Assembly: GCF_000613905.1 (NCBI RefSeq) | Contig: NZ_BAJW01000012.1 | Location: forward strand, 1-63,840 | Source of the DNA: Acetobacter persici JCM 25330 | GTDB taxonomy: Bacteria > Pseudomonadota > Alphaproteobacteria > Acetobacterales > Acetobacteraceae | Direction: 5' to 3' | Length of the DNA: 63,840 nt | Shown here: piece after piece, positions 27,559 through 35,286 of the stretch | Layout: every line of letters starts with the position of its first letter | How positions within the stretch are numbered: position 1 is the first letter of the stretch | Position numbers and translations under genes: made by a program | The notes under the pieces: model-generated | What the model saw: only the letters and a program-made list of their open reading frames with translations | What the model was told of the DNA's origin: nothing | The model's database searches: none

Positions 27559-28049
27559 GCCCCTGCCCCTTTATCGCTGACCACGTAGCTCTGGCCGCTC
27601 TTTTGCACCTCATGCACAATGCCAGCAGCGCGTTGCAGCACATGGATGGCGCGGGAAAGTTTGGGGGCAATCTCATCAGCCTCAGGCGGATCAATCCGGT
27701 GATCATCAAGGATGCGCATCGCCGTGCTGAGGATATCGCCGGATGACAAGGCAAACTCGCTCATGTCATTCCCAAAATCCCCGGCCCCAATATGCTGGGG
27801 GATAATCACATAGCCCAGCGCCTGCGCCATGGCGGCCAGAATCAGTGGCTTTTCCGCGCAGTGGTCTAGGTCGAGCGCAACATCCACCGGTACCATCCCG
27901 TCCCGCTGACGGTTGGAATAGTCGGAAAACTGGGTGCGCCCCACACGGCTGACGGTGGCAGCGGCATCAATGCCGCCCACATGCTCAACCGCCTGCTTGG
28001 TGGCCGTTTTCAGGCCGGGCACAAACCGGTGGGAATAAGGGGCAGTCAT
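27555..28049 (-). CDS. CII-like phage regulator
   Basis: 164 residues, ATG 28049 with GGA 6 nt upstream. Near the start it has AVEHVGGIDAAATVSRVGRTQFSDY, an HTH like that of phage CII/Phage_CP76 regulators, then VPVDVALDLDH. The C-terminal half is helical. It is the first gene of the replication block on the lytic strand after the Cro-like gene. Overlaps the replication gene start in ATGA. Confidence 0.65.
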   Translation of the reverse strand: MTAPYSHRFVPGLKTATKQAVEHVGGIDAAATVSRVGRTQFSDYSNRQRDGMVPVDVALDLDHCAEKPLILAAMAQALGYVIIPQHIGAGDFGNDMSEFALSSGDILSTAMRILDDHRIDPPEADEIAPKLSRAIHVLQRAAGIVHEVQKSGQSYVVSDKGAGA

Positions 28050-28516
28050 AGCTCCATCCCATGCAGGGCGGCCACGTTGCCGCAGCCGCCCACATCGTCC
28101 ACTTTGTGTTTTCCACAACAACAAAAGGACGATTCTTTATGTCTGGAAATCCACCACTTACGCGTGAAGGCCTTATCTGGCAGGCAGCATTTACTATTGC
28201 TACGGCAGAAGGGAAAACAGACGGAAGGTATATTATGGGGGGCAGACAATATACCCTTGATCTTCTCAAAGAGGCTGCCGCTGTAGTTGATAACGGACTG
28301 CTTCTGGCTGCCGCTGCCTCTGCCGGAAAGTAAATACGCTTCCAGTATTTTGGCAGATTCAACAGATGCTTTGAGTTCATCATCTGTATAGGATGCCTTG
28401 AACCGTACACGATCCAGACACCACTGGCGTGTTTGGATAAGCATCTGCTCACGGATGCAATCAGAGGAAATGCCTTCACCCTGAGTCATTTTAGGCATGG
28501 AGGTAGATTTTTTCAT
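28046..28516 (-). CDS. Small phage protein on the lytic strand (3' half doubtful)
   Basis: ATG 28516. The first 65 residues (MKKSTSMPKMTQGEG... then FKASYTDDELKASVESAKILEAYLL) look like a genuine protein; the remaining 90, Cys-rich, are antisense to the plus-strand gene at 28139 and probably follow a lost stop. The true gene most likely ends near 28330. Confidence 0.4.
   Translation of the reverse strand: MKKSTSMPKMTQGEGISSDCIREQMLIQTRQWCLDRVRFKASYTDDELKASVESAKILEAYLLSGRGSGSQKQSVINYSGSLFEKIKGILSAPHNIPSVCFPFCRSNSKCCLPDKAFTRKWWISRHKESSFCCCGKHKVDDVGGCGNVAALHGMEL
28139..28333 (+). CDS. Small phage protein on the plus strand
   Basis: 64 residues from ATG 28139 with AAAGGA upstream. The sequence SGNPPLTREGLIWQAA is protein-like and helical. 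It lies opposite the 28046-28516 frame and shows the better ribosome site of the two. Function unknown. Confidence 0.45.
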   Translation: MSGNPPLTREGLIWQAAFTIATAEGKTDGRYIMGGRQYTLDLLKEAAAVVDNGLLLAAAASAGK

Positions 28517-28626
28517 GATTGCATCCGTGTTGTTTGCATACGCGGCAAACGGGCCAGTCTGTTGCCAGACTGGCCCGCGCATCTCACGATGGGGTTGCAA
28601 GACCTAACCACCGTGAGAATTTGGAA

Positions 28627-29481
28627 ATGACGTTTCTGATTATCGTAGGCGCATGGATATTCATGGCCTATCTCGTAGCTGTAAAAGCTGGAGTGCCTGA
28701 AAATTACTGCCTGACGACAGCCATCATTATCGGCGGGATACTCGGGATCATCAGCTATATTGTCGTCGCTGCAATCCTGACATCTCACGCCGAGGGAAAA
28801 GCAAAACCGGCAAGAAAAGCGCCAAATACATCCAGACCATCCATTCCAGAAGGCCGATACACTGGCGGCTTTGCTGAAGACGATCTGACCCCGGTCGAAG
28901 GAGGCCGTAGCAACATGTATTGTCGTCTGGGCATAGGATACGCAGATGCCAAAGGCGCGATAACCAGCCGCATAATAGAAGTGCTGTCCTACACGGTAGC
29001 AGCCACCCCGGATGGTGAGGTCGTAGCCTACCAACTGGATGCCTATTGCGAGATGCGCAAAGCTGACCGCCTTTTCCGGGCAGACAGAATCGTGGAATGC
29101 CATCTGGCCGACACCGATAGTGCTGATACCGAGGTCAAAGACCTGCTGGCCACATTGCGTGACGCCCCAGCCACCACAGTTTGTGATGACCAGAGGGCTA
29201 TCCTGCACCCCGTCAGCATGCCGGGTCTGGAAATTGAATACATGTTCCGCACACCCAACTTCCGGCGCGTAACCATCCAACCTACAGCGTTTGGCTACAC
29301 GGAGCGAAGCCGCGGCAAACTGCGGGAAAAGACGCTGCTGTTTATCGACGGAATCGCAGAAGGAAAAACGAAGCCGCAGCGGTTTAAAATTGACAGGATC
29401 AACGCCGCGTGGCGCATCGGCGCGGACAAAGCGGAACCCAGCATTGCAGCGCTTTTCCTGCAAGAAAGGCAGGCGGACTGA
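28627..29481 (+). CDS. Membrane-anchored WYL-like domain protein in the immunity region
   Basis: 284 residues, ATG 28627 with GGAA upstream. Two membrane helices at about residues 2-17 and 26-52, then a cytoplasmic part. Residues about 100-156 follow the WYL pattern: Y-x-D-x-x-G-x-x-T-S-R, then a strand, A-Y-C-x-x-R-K-A-D-R-L-F-R-A-D-R-I. The gene is on the strand opposite to its neighbours, between the Cro-like and CII-like genes, so it could be expressed in the lysogen. No known function. WYL domains often sense ligands and control phage defence; this family link is inferred from the motif. Confidence 0.6.
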   Translation: MTFLIIVGAWIFMAYLVAVKAGVPENYCLTTAIIIGGILGIISYIVVAAILTSHAEGKAKPARKAPNTSRPSIPEGRYTGGFAEDDLTPVEGGRSNMYCRLGIGYADAKGAITSRIIEVLSYTVAATPDGEVVAYQLDAYCEMRKADRLFRADRIVECHLADTDSADTEVKDLLATLRDAPATTVCDDQRAILHPVSMPGLEIEYMFRTPNFRRVTIQPTAFGYTERSRGKLREKTLLFIDGIAEGKTKPQRFKIDRINAAWRIGADKAEPSIAALFLQERQAD

Positions 29482-29534
29482 GTTCGGCTGACAGTCAAAA
29501 GCACAAGCGGCATGGTTTGTCTCATGAGACACGA

Positions 29535-29736
29535 TCATGCCGCAGATTTTGCTTCCGGAGCATCATACACGTCAGGACGCATTTTATGCTTAGGAATCCC
29601 TAAAGCAGTCTCAATGGTCTTGGCATGCTTGACGAACGACCTTCCACCGCAGCGGCGTCGTATGTGATTTCAACCCGCAAACATTCGCAAGCTTTGCACA
29701 GCCGCCAGCAACCTTGATGATTTCTTTCATGTCCAT
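29535..29736 (-). CDS. Cro-like / YdaS-like small DNA-binding protein (frame broken near 29642)
   Basis: The region MKEIIKVAGGCAKLANVCGL is a small HTH of the YdaS type. The frame stops at 29611; deleting one base near 29640-29644 continues as RSFVKHAKTIETALGIPKHK...APEAKSAA to a stop at 29535. The start is placed at ATG 29736 because an operator covers 29743-29763; ATG 29730 is also possible. About 66 residues. It is the first gene of the lytic strand. Confidence 0.65.
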
Positions 29737-29742
29737 GCCCGA

Positions 29743-29797
29743 AATGTGCATGATATTCACATGTTTGGTCAAGTGAAATGTGCATGGAAGCCACACA
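29743..29797. promoter_or_regulatory. Operators OR1 and OR2 between cI and cro
   Basis: Two sites share the layout AATGTGC-N7-half site: 29743-29763 (second half TCACATG) and 29777-29797 (second half CCACACA). On the minus strand TTGACC at 29772-29767 followed after 17 bases by GCACAT could be the cro promoter with the operator over it. The repressor gene starts at 29829, the Cro-like gene at 29736. Confidence 0.6.
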
Positions 29798-29828
29798 CGG
29801 AATGACCAAGAGTGCCATTCTGCCCCAC

Positions 29829-30176
29829 ATGAATGAAACAATGGGCAGCCGACTCAGACGTCTCCGTAGAGAGAGAAATCTCAACCAGACAGAAGTCTAC
29901 GCAGAAACAAACGTGGACCGTTCTCACTTGTCGAAATTGGAGAACGATAAAGCCGGGGTAAGTTGGGAAAGTATTGAAGCTTTAGCTGATTTCTACGATG
30001 TTTCCGTGGATTACCTTCGCGGAAAAAGCCCGGTTTCGTCTATTCAATCGCCTGAGAACATCGCGCATAGCGAGGATGAGCGCCTTCTCCTCCAGATTTG
30101 GCGCGCTATGAGCGAGAGTGAGCGAGCTGGCCTTATTGCGCTCATAGGGAACCGTATCAAGCCCAACGCTCTCTAG
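29829..30176 (+). CDS. CI-like phage repressor (XRE family)
   Basis: 115 residues from ATG 29829; upstream ATGs at 29778 and 29802 are possible. Residues about 6-60 are an XRE HTH (RLRRLRRERNLNQTEVY, then DRSHLSKLENDKAGVSWESI). A short helical end follows (SEDERLLLQIWRAMSESERAG), too short for a LexA-type peptidase. The gene is divergent to the Cro-like gene over shared operators, so it is the likely lysogenic repressor. Confidence 0.78.
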   Translation: MNETMGSRLRRLRRERNLNQTEVYAETNVDRSHLSKLENDKAGVSWESIEALADFYDVSVDYLRGKSPVSSIQSPENIAHSEDERLLLQIWRAMSESERAGLIALIGNRIKPNAL

Positions 30177-30233
30177 TGCTGCCACGGAATCGTTTGCTCT
30201 CACAGTTCTCATGCACTCACAATGGAGAACATT

Positions 30234-30293
30234 ATGAGAACATTCAAGAGCGATGTGCATGCGGCACAACAAAACGCATGCCTATGCTGCTGA
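30234..30293 (+). CDS. Possible 19-residue peptide
   Basis: ATG 30234 with GGAG 7 nt upstream gives a peptide of 19 residues ending in CLCC. It sits in the 226-bp gap between the repressor and the left operon. Very short, so real only if conserved. Confidence 0.25.
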   Translation: MRTFKSDVHAAQQNACLCC

Positions 30294-30340
30294 AATCGAA
30301 CATGTTTTAATTTTTTTGTGCATGACAACCACATTTTGGA

Positions 30341-30370
30341 TTGACAAAGAATGTGCCTGAAATGCACATT
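30341..30370. promoter_or_regulatory. Left promoter and operator OL
   Basis: TTGACA at 30341-30346 is a perfect -35, followed 17 bases later by GCACAT. Between and across it lies AATGTGC-CTGAAAT-GCACATT (30350-30370), a perfect 7-bp inverted repeat with 7-base spacer, identical in layout to OR1 and OR2. It likely controls the plus-strand operon starting at 30403. Confidence 0.65.
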
Positions 30371-30402
30371 GCTCCCATCACCACCCGTGATGGAGAAATT
30401 CC

Positions 30403-30759
30403 ATGCCGACCACACAAGCCAGCAAAAACGCTGGCAACCCCATTACACCGCAGGAGGCCAAGGCCATCCTGCGGATCATCCGCCGCGTTGTTGACCTTCG
30501 CCCCGCTGATGACCTGATCGGACGGAACAAAACACACGATCTGACAAACAAACTCCTGCGCAACTGCCACGCACGCACGTGCACGCTGGACCTTGAGGCC
30601 ATGGCAGACCGTGAAACGGATCTCGCTCTAGTGCTGGAAGATCTCGGCACACTCCGCCGCAATCTAAACTGCACAACCGGCCATATGGACTATGGCACTC
30701 GCCTCCATTTTGCGACCAATATGGCATTCAAGCGTAAGCCCGCGCAGGTGGCAGCATGA
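30403..30759 (+). CDS. First protein of the rightward phage operon, unknown
   Basis: 118 residues, GGAG 7 nt before ATG 30403. C-terminal half (CTLDLEAMADRETDLALVLE and a Cys-containing end LNCTTG) resembles the C-terminal half of the next gene, which suggests a shared domain. N-terminal part has TPQEAKAILRIIRRVVDLR. Function not known. Confidence 0.6.
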   Translation: MPTTQASKNAGNPITPQEAKAILRIIRRVVDLRPADDLIGRNKTHDLTNKLLRNCHARTCTLDLEAMADRETDLALVLEDLGTLRRNLNCTTGHMDYGTRLHFATNMAFKRKPAQVAA

Positions 30760-31382
30760 CCGTCCAGCAGCACATGCAGCCCGGCGCGCGCCATGCCTGC
30801 CCGCCTGGCTGCCCTATTCGGCCCGTCGGCATCACAGCAAAAAAATATCACTTTGTGGATGCTCAAGGCCGCACCCGCGTCCTGAGTGAGCATGAAATCA
30901 CACAACGCCACATCATCAGTGGCTTGTTTGGTGACAACCACACATGGCTGCTTCTGAATTTCCCGAATATTTCAGAGGGTGAGCCTACAGGCACATGGAG
31001 CGCATCATCAGTATCAGACTGGCTCAAGCACCGTGCTCTGTCTGCATCGTTTGATATCCGCCAGCAAATGCCGGTGCCGCAACCTCTGCAAGCCCCCATC
31101 AGGGACCGTCAGACGGATATGGAAAAAATCCGGCAGATTGCTCAGCGCGTCGCAGATTTTAATGAATCAGGAGATGCGGGAATATCAGAGGAAGTCCGCA
31201 AACTCGCTCTTGATGTCATGCAGCAGTGCCATTTCCATGATCGCCCGCTTGATCTGGAAGCCATGCTGACCGCGCCAGAGGATGAGATCATCAATGATCT
31301 ACGCATCATCCGGACCCATGCTAACAATTGTCCCGGCCAGCCCCTGCCAGTAGGCACGCTGAAGTTTGAGGTGCAGGTGTGA
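30756..31382 (+). CDS. Phage protein with two-part domain structure
   Basis: 208 residues, overlapping the previous stop (ATGA). Residues about 20-90 (VGITAKKYHFVDAQGRTRVL, LFGDNHTWLL) resemble N-terminal segments of phage DUF927/primase-like proteins. The C-terminal half shares P-L-D-L-E-A-M and N-x-C-P/T-x-G with the previous gene. Function inferred only weakly. Confidence 0.5.
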   Translation: MTVQQHMQPGARHACPPGCPIRPVGITAKKYHFVDAQGRTRVLSEHEITQRHIISGLFGDNHTWLLLNFPNISEGEPTGTWSASSVSDWLKHRALSASFDIRQQMPVPQPLQAPIRDRQTDMEKIRQIAQRVADFNESGDAGISEEVRKLALDVMQQCHFHDRPLDLEAMLTAPEDEIINDLRIIRTHANNCPGQPLPVGTLKFEVQV

Positions 31383-31645
31383 TGGATTGTCATGCAATCA
31401 TCCCTAATCTGCCGACGGCCAAACGCATGAGGAATTTTAGCCTCTCAGCCCAGGCCCTTCTCCGGCATGCGCAAAAACAGGCACTCAAAGCGGAAAAATG
31501 CAGGCTTTCAGGAAATCCTGAAGGGGCAGCAGCATGGAAACGGCTGGAGCAAAGCACGCGCCGTGAGGCCAATTTCTTGCAGCAGCAAAAATACATCCTC
31601 TCTGAAGTCATCAATAATCCGAAGGGAACCGAAAAATGCGCATGA
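31382..31645 (+). CDS. Small phage protein, unknown
   Basis: 87 residues, start ATG 31382 overlapping the previous stop in TGATG. Lys/Arg-rich, helical (LSAQALLRHAQKQALKAEK). The stop overlaps the next gene by 10 bases. No family recognised. Confidence 0.55.
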   Translation: MDCHAIIPNLPTAKRMRNFSLSAQALLRHAQKQALKAEKCRLSGNPEGAAAWKRLEQSTRREANFLQQQKYILSEVINNPKGTEKCA

Positions 31646-31998
31646 CTTCTCTCCGCAAGATTGTTCGCATCTTTCACGCCGCACCGGCCACAGCCCCGCA
31701 GGCCTTACCGGCCAGCTCTTATGGCATCCAGTCATGGGCCTGCACGCATCTGGCCACAGTGTATGATGTAACCGGGCAGGATGCTGATTTTGCTAGCCCG
31801 AAAGTCTGTCAGCTTGAGCGCCTGCGCACTCTGTGCGGCCACCCGCTCTCTTACCGCCTGAGCCTTCCGGATGGCACTCAGCGGAGCGTCCCGGCAGCCA
31901 TGGTGGATATTCTTCCGGCAGGCCATCACCGCACTACAGATGTGGTTGACCTGAGCAGATTTGCCCAGCGCCTCATGCCCCCTATCGCATCAGAGTAG
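31636..31998 (+). CDS. Phage protein of unknown family
   Basis: 120 residues. Middle strand-rich portion with HLATVYDVTGQDADFASPK and a C-terminal VDILPAG. It is in the same operon with a ten-base overlap to the previous gene. Not recognised. Confidence 0.5.
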   Translation: MRMTSLRKIVRIFHAAPATAPQALPASSYGIQSWACTHLATVYDVTGQDADFASPKVCQLERLRTLCGHPLSYRLSLPDGTQRSVPAAMVDILPAGHHRTTDVVDLSRFAQRLMPPIASE

Positions 31999-32089
31999 CC
32001 TATGGGGCTGCCACTGGCCGTCCTTGCCCGATGTGTGGCGCAGGCGGCTTTCAGAAAATTTCTATCCACGCTGACAGGAGCATACATCC

Positions 32090-32464
32090 GTGGACGATCA
32101 ACAAAAACCTCATGACCCCACAACCATGCGACAGTTTTCGCAAATTATCGCGGAATGTGAGGATGGTCAGTTTAACGCAGACCTCAGCGATGCCCTGCGT
32201 GACCTGATCGGGGATCTGCACAATGCAGCAGTTTCCGCCAATGGCCGCGCCAAAGGCAACATGACCGTCAAGATCGACTTCAAACTTGATGGCGGCGTGA
32301 TGACGCTCACAACGGACTACAGCACCAAAGCCCCCAAAGCGGCCCGTGCACACTCCGTTTTCTGGGCAACGCCAGAAAATAACCTCAGCCGCCGCAACCC
32401 CAAACAGCGTGAGCTGGAATTACGGACCGTCTCTGAAGGGCCGCGCGAAATTCGTAACGTTTAA
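32090..32464 (+). CDS. Phage protein of unknown family
   Basis: 124 residues, GTG start at 32090 chosen because AGGAG lies 8 bases upstream. A strand-rich middle (NMTVKIDFKLDGGVMTLTTDY) precedes an ending rich in Arg and Glu. The spacing from the previous gene is 91 bp. Confidence 0.5.
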   Translation: MDDQQKPHDPTTMRQFSQIIAECEDGQFNADLSDALRDLIGDLHNAAVSANGRAKGNMTVKIDFKLDGGVMTLTTDYSTKAPKAARAHSVFWATPENNLSRRNPKQRELELRTVSEGPREIRNV

Positions 32465-32489
32465 ATCCAACAGACTGGGAAAAATATAA

Positions 32490-33467
32490 ATGTGCGCAAA
32501 ATATAATGTAAATACTGGTGCAGCTCTTGCTGAATCTACTGACCCAATCTCTGATTGTCAGGTCGTACGGGAAATTATGACAAATGAAGCAGGCTCAGAA
32601 GAGGTATCATTCAAGGATGCCAATGATAAGGAACGTTCCTTTCTGATCCTGCCTGAAGGCAAAAAAGCCGTCAGCATTAAGCATCTGACCGAAGAATACC
32701 GGACCCAGCCAGAGCGTCGCACAGGCACTGCAAAATTTTCGGATCTGGACAGTTTCTGCCTGCACGTAAACCGTTTCAAAGGCGCAAACTCTGTCATTTT
32801 CGCGTCCGACAATCTGGAAAACCCCTCGCTGACATGCGTTCTGGATTACCACGAGCAGGGTGATAACGAGTTTGAGGGAACGCATTTTGGTCAGCACCGC
32901 AGCCTGTACCAGTTTCCTTTGTCCGAAGAATGGAAAGCATGGGCAAAGGCAGATAGCGCTGGCTATCTGGACCACGCGACCTTTGCCGAATTTCTGGAGG
33001 ACCGGATTGACGATGTGCTGGAACCTCTTGGCCCGGAACAGGCTGATGAGCCAGAAAGCACAAAGGCGCTGCGTAAGCGCATCGCCATACTTGGCGGGAG
33101 CATGGGCACACCGCAGCGGATCATGGAGCTATCACGCGGCCTGAAAGTCAATCAGAACGCCTCGACAACCTCTGCAAAAAACCTCTCCAGTGGGGAGGTG
33201 CAGGTCGCGTTCAAAACTGAAAACCTTGATGAAAATGGGGCACCTATCATCGTGCCGACCATGTTCCTCGTGGCTGTGCCGGTATTTCAGAATGGCCCTT
33301 TGTATCAGATGCCTGTCAAGCTGCGTTACCGCGTGCGCGGCCCGTCTATCACCTGGGCGCTCATCCGTTCTGACCCACGCAAAATCTTTGAAAATGCATT
33401 CAAAGAGGCCCTGGCAACAACCGCATCCAACACTGAACTGCCAACGATGATCGGCACACCAGAGTAA
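32490..33467 (+). CDS. DUF2303 family phage protein (YfdQ-like)
   Basis: 325 residues. Family features: a helical start with SDCQVVREIM, then SFLILPEGKKAVSIKHLTEEYRT, HVNRFKGANSVIFA, and a C-terminal PVFQNGPLYQMPVKLRYRVRG. YfdQ-like genes occur in the left operons of lambdoid phages such as CPS-53. The neighbours support an early accessory role. Intact. Confidence 0.85.
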   Translation: MCAKYNVNTGAALAESTDPISDCQVVREIMTNEAGSEEVSFKDANDKERSFLILPEGKKAVSIKHLTEEYRTQPERRTGTAKFSDLDSFCLHVNRFKGANSVIFASDNLENPSLTCVLDYHEQGDNEFEGTHFGQHRSLYQFPLSEEWKAWAKADSAGYLDHATFAEFLEDRIDDVLEPLGPEQADEPESTKALRKRIAILGGSMGTPQRIMELSRGLKVNQNASTTSAKNLSSGEVQVAFKTENLDENGAPIIVPTMFLVAVPVFQNGPLYQMPVKLRYRVRGPSITWALIRSDPRKIFENAFKEALATTASNTELPTMIGTPE

Positions 33468-33476
33468 CCATAAGCA

Positions 33477-33513
33477 GGGGCAGAGCAATCTGCCCCGTCA
33501 AAAAACGGGGCAG
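33477..33513 (+). promoter_or_regulatory. Two mutually exclusive hairpins before an HTH gene
   Basis: GGGGCAGA (33477-33484) pairs with TCTGCCCC (33489-33496) around a GCAA loop. CTGCCCCGT (33490-33498) also pairs with ACGGGGCAG (33505-33513) around CAAAAA. Positions 33490-33496 are shared, so only one hairpin can form. The second covers the GGGG before ATG 33516, so it could hide the ribosome site. A leader-type switch is inferred. Confidence 0.5.
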
Positions 33514-33515
33514 TC

Positions 33516-33830
33516 ATGAGCCAGCTACAGCTTAAAAAAACCGAAATTCTCAGAATGCACGCTCAGGGGAGAACATGCCCTGAAATCTCAAAAAAAGTCT
33601 CTATCCATAGGGATAGCATAAGGAAGTTTCTTAATAGACAAGGGATTAAGGTCAATCTTGTCAGCGCACCGGCCACATGCCTGCCAGTCCCTCCTGCCCC
33701 GCCCGCATTACCAGAAAAACTCAACCGTAATAGCGAGCCAATGCGCTCCGGCCACCCAACAGCCATCAACGCCTTGTGGAAAGGCCTGGAGCACTGGCGT
33801 CCAGCAAGCCATGGAGTGTGCGCAGCATGA
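33516..33830 (+). CDS. HTH protein with GHP-W-x-G-L-E C-terminus
   Basis: 104 residues. HTH in residues about 5-40 (KTEILRMHAQGRTCPEISKK; HRDSIRKFLNRQG). The end SGHPTAINALWKGLEHW resembles the 22358 gene's end. Preceded by two competing hairpins. Likely a small regulator. Confidence 0.6.
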   Translation: MSQLQLKKTEILRMHAQGRTCPEISKKVSIHRDSIRKFLNRQGIKVNLVSAPATCLPVPPAPPALPEKLNRNSEPMRSGHPTAINALWKGLEHWRPASHGVCAA

Positions 33831-34345
33831 CCAGAAACCGCAAGGCATGGACTGTAACAATACCCAGCCGCGACAATGCTACAGGCATCGAATACGCACC
33901 ATCGGCAGGGAAAGCGCGGTATGCGGTGTATTTGCAGATATCGGATTGCAGAGATGATGCATCCTTTTCTGATATCATTGTGCGCCGGAATAAGGCCGCT
34001 GATATTATGCTTCCAGCGCCGCCCTCGTTCGTAAACGACATATCCCGGAAGGCCCTTAAAGAACTTCTACACGCTTGCGGTTGCACCCGTGAGCGACCGG
34101 AAAAGACAGGCTATAGGTCGCACTTCTACGGTGAAGCGCTGAGCGAAAGCCTGAATGAGCTTGTCCGTACGGGCCTTATGACGAAGCGCGGACCGACTGA
34201 CGTAGACAATGGCCTCGTTTATTTCGTCGCTACAGAGCAGGGACAGCACGTCGCGCAGTCGCTAGCCCCCCTCTACCCATACGACGACTTCGCATGGCCG
34301 GAGGCAGTGGCATGTGAGGTTTGTAATCAGGGAGCAAAACAATGA
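33827..34345 (+). CDS. Phage protein of unknown family
   Basis: 172 residues, start ATG 33827 overlapping the previous stop. Middle helical segment (ISRKALKELLHACGCTRERP), then a Glu/Ser-rich part and C-terminal PYDDFAWPEAVACEVCNQ. Not recognised. Confidence 0.5.
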   Translation: MTRNRKAWTVTIPSRDNATGIEYAPSAGKARYAVYLQISDCRDDASFSDIIVRRNKAADIMLPAPPSFVNDISRKALKELLHACGCTRERPEKTGYRSHFYGEALSESLNELVRTGLMTKRGPTDVDNGLVYFVATEQGQHVAQSLAPLYPYDDFAWPEAVACEVCNQGAKQ

Positions 34346-34669
34346 CTGACCCAAGAATTGAGGCGGCTGCAAAAGCCATCCGTGAAGCCATGACGAAGCA
34401 TGGTTCATGCGCCTGATGCCGAAATGTTGGCGCGGGCTGCTATTGAAGCTGGGGATGCTGTGATCGCAGGCAACGCCATTAATTATTATGGCCGGTATGA
34501 AATCACCCTCCCCCTCACTATCGGGCAATCCATCCGCTTTCTCGACGGCATTGAGGAAACTGAGGATGTGGTTGAGTGCTGCATGACTCTCAGTGACAAC
34601 ATGCGGAAAGAGGCGAAATTGATTGAGCAGCTACCTGAACCCGACGATGAAGAGGATGCCGGCTGGTGA
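34342..34669 (+). CDS. Small phage protein (frame broken near 34404)
   Basis: ATG 34342 in an ATGA overlap. Reads MTDPRIEAAAKAIREAMTKHG and then needs one base fewer at TT 34404-34405 to join HAPDAEMLARAAIEAGD. About 108 residues repaired. Acidic C-terminal (PDDEEDAGW). N-terminus resembles the next gene's. Confidence 0.5.
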
Positions 34670-35057
34670 TTGATCCGAGAATTGAGGCGGCTGCACGGGC
34701 TTTGTGTGGGATCAATGGAAATGATCCAGACGGCAATGACAGTTATGTCCAGTCTGGCATGGGTGCCAATTGGCGCGCTTATGAAGATGAGGCCCGCGCT
34801 GCACTCGCGGCAGCAGACGTGGCGGCTTGGAGGCCGATTGAGACGCTCCGGCCAATAAGGAAATAGTTTTGGGGTGGGAAAGTTATTCGTTCACCGGGTT
34901 CAAGGATGAGTTGTTCTCGGAGTCTGCTGAGATTGGCAAATTCTTCTCTTCCAAGAGCGGCTTAAAGAATGGCCCTTTGAAGAGACAACCCACCCACTGG
35001 CAACACCTGCCAGCCCCGCCCGCAAGCATTGATGCGTTGGGAGGGGTGGATGGGTGA
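34666..35057 (+). CDS. DUF551-like phage protein (frame broken near 34848)
   Basis: GTG start at 34666 overlaps the previous stop. WRPIET near residue 55 is the DUF551 hallmark. Adding one C at 34848-34849 continues through VLGWESYSFTGFKDEL to QPTHWQHLPAPP, the usual end. About 130 residues. The function of DUF551 is unknown. Confidence 0.6.
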
Positions 35058-35286
35058 GACGCTTGCGCCTGTTCAAAAGCGCACGATGAACGTCAAGGAG
35101 GCTGCCGAGTATATCGGCGTCTCCCCGACAAACTTCAGGGTGAATATCGCTCCCTCCATAACGCCAGTCAGAGTGTCTCCGGGGCGCATTGTCTATCTAC
35201 TTAAGGATTTGGACGATTACCTGGACCGATGTTCGGGGAAGGTAGTGCAGGCATCCGGCCCGACCGGGTGGGAACAATTTACGTGA
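35050..35286 (+). CDS. Excisionase / AlpA-like protein
   Basis: 78 residues from ATG 35050, overlapping the previous gene. Residues about 14-45 are an AlpA/MerR-like HTH (NVKEAAEYIGVSPTNFRVNI). Gene sits directly before the integrase (GTGA overlap), a common excisionase position. Confidence 0.65.
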   Translation: MGETLAPVQKRTMNVKEAAEYIGVSPTNFRVNIAPSITPVRVSPGRIVYLLKDLDDYLDRCSGKVVQASGPTGWEQFT

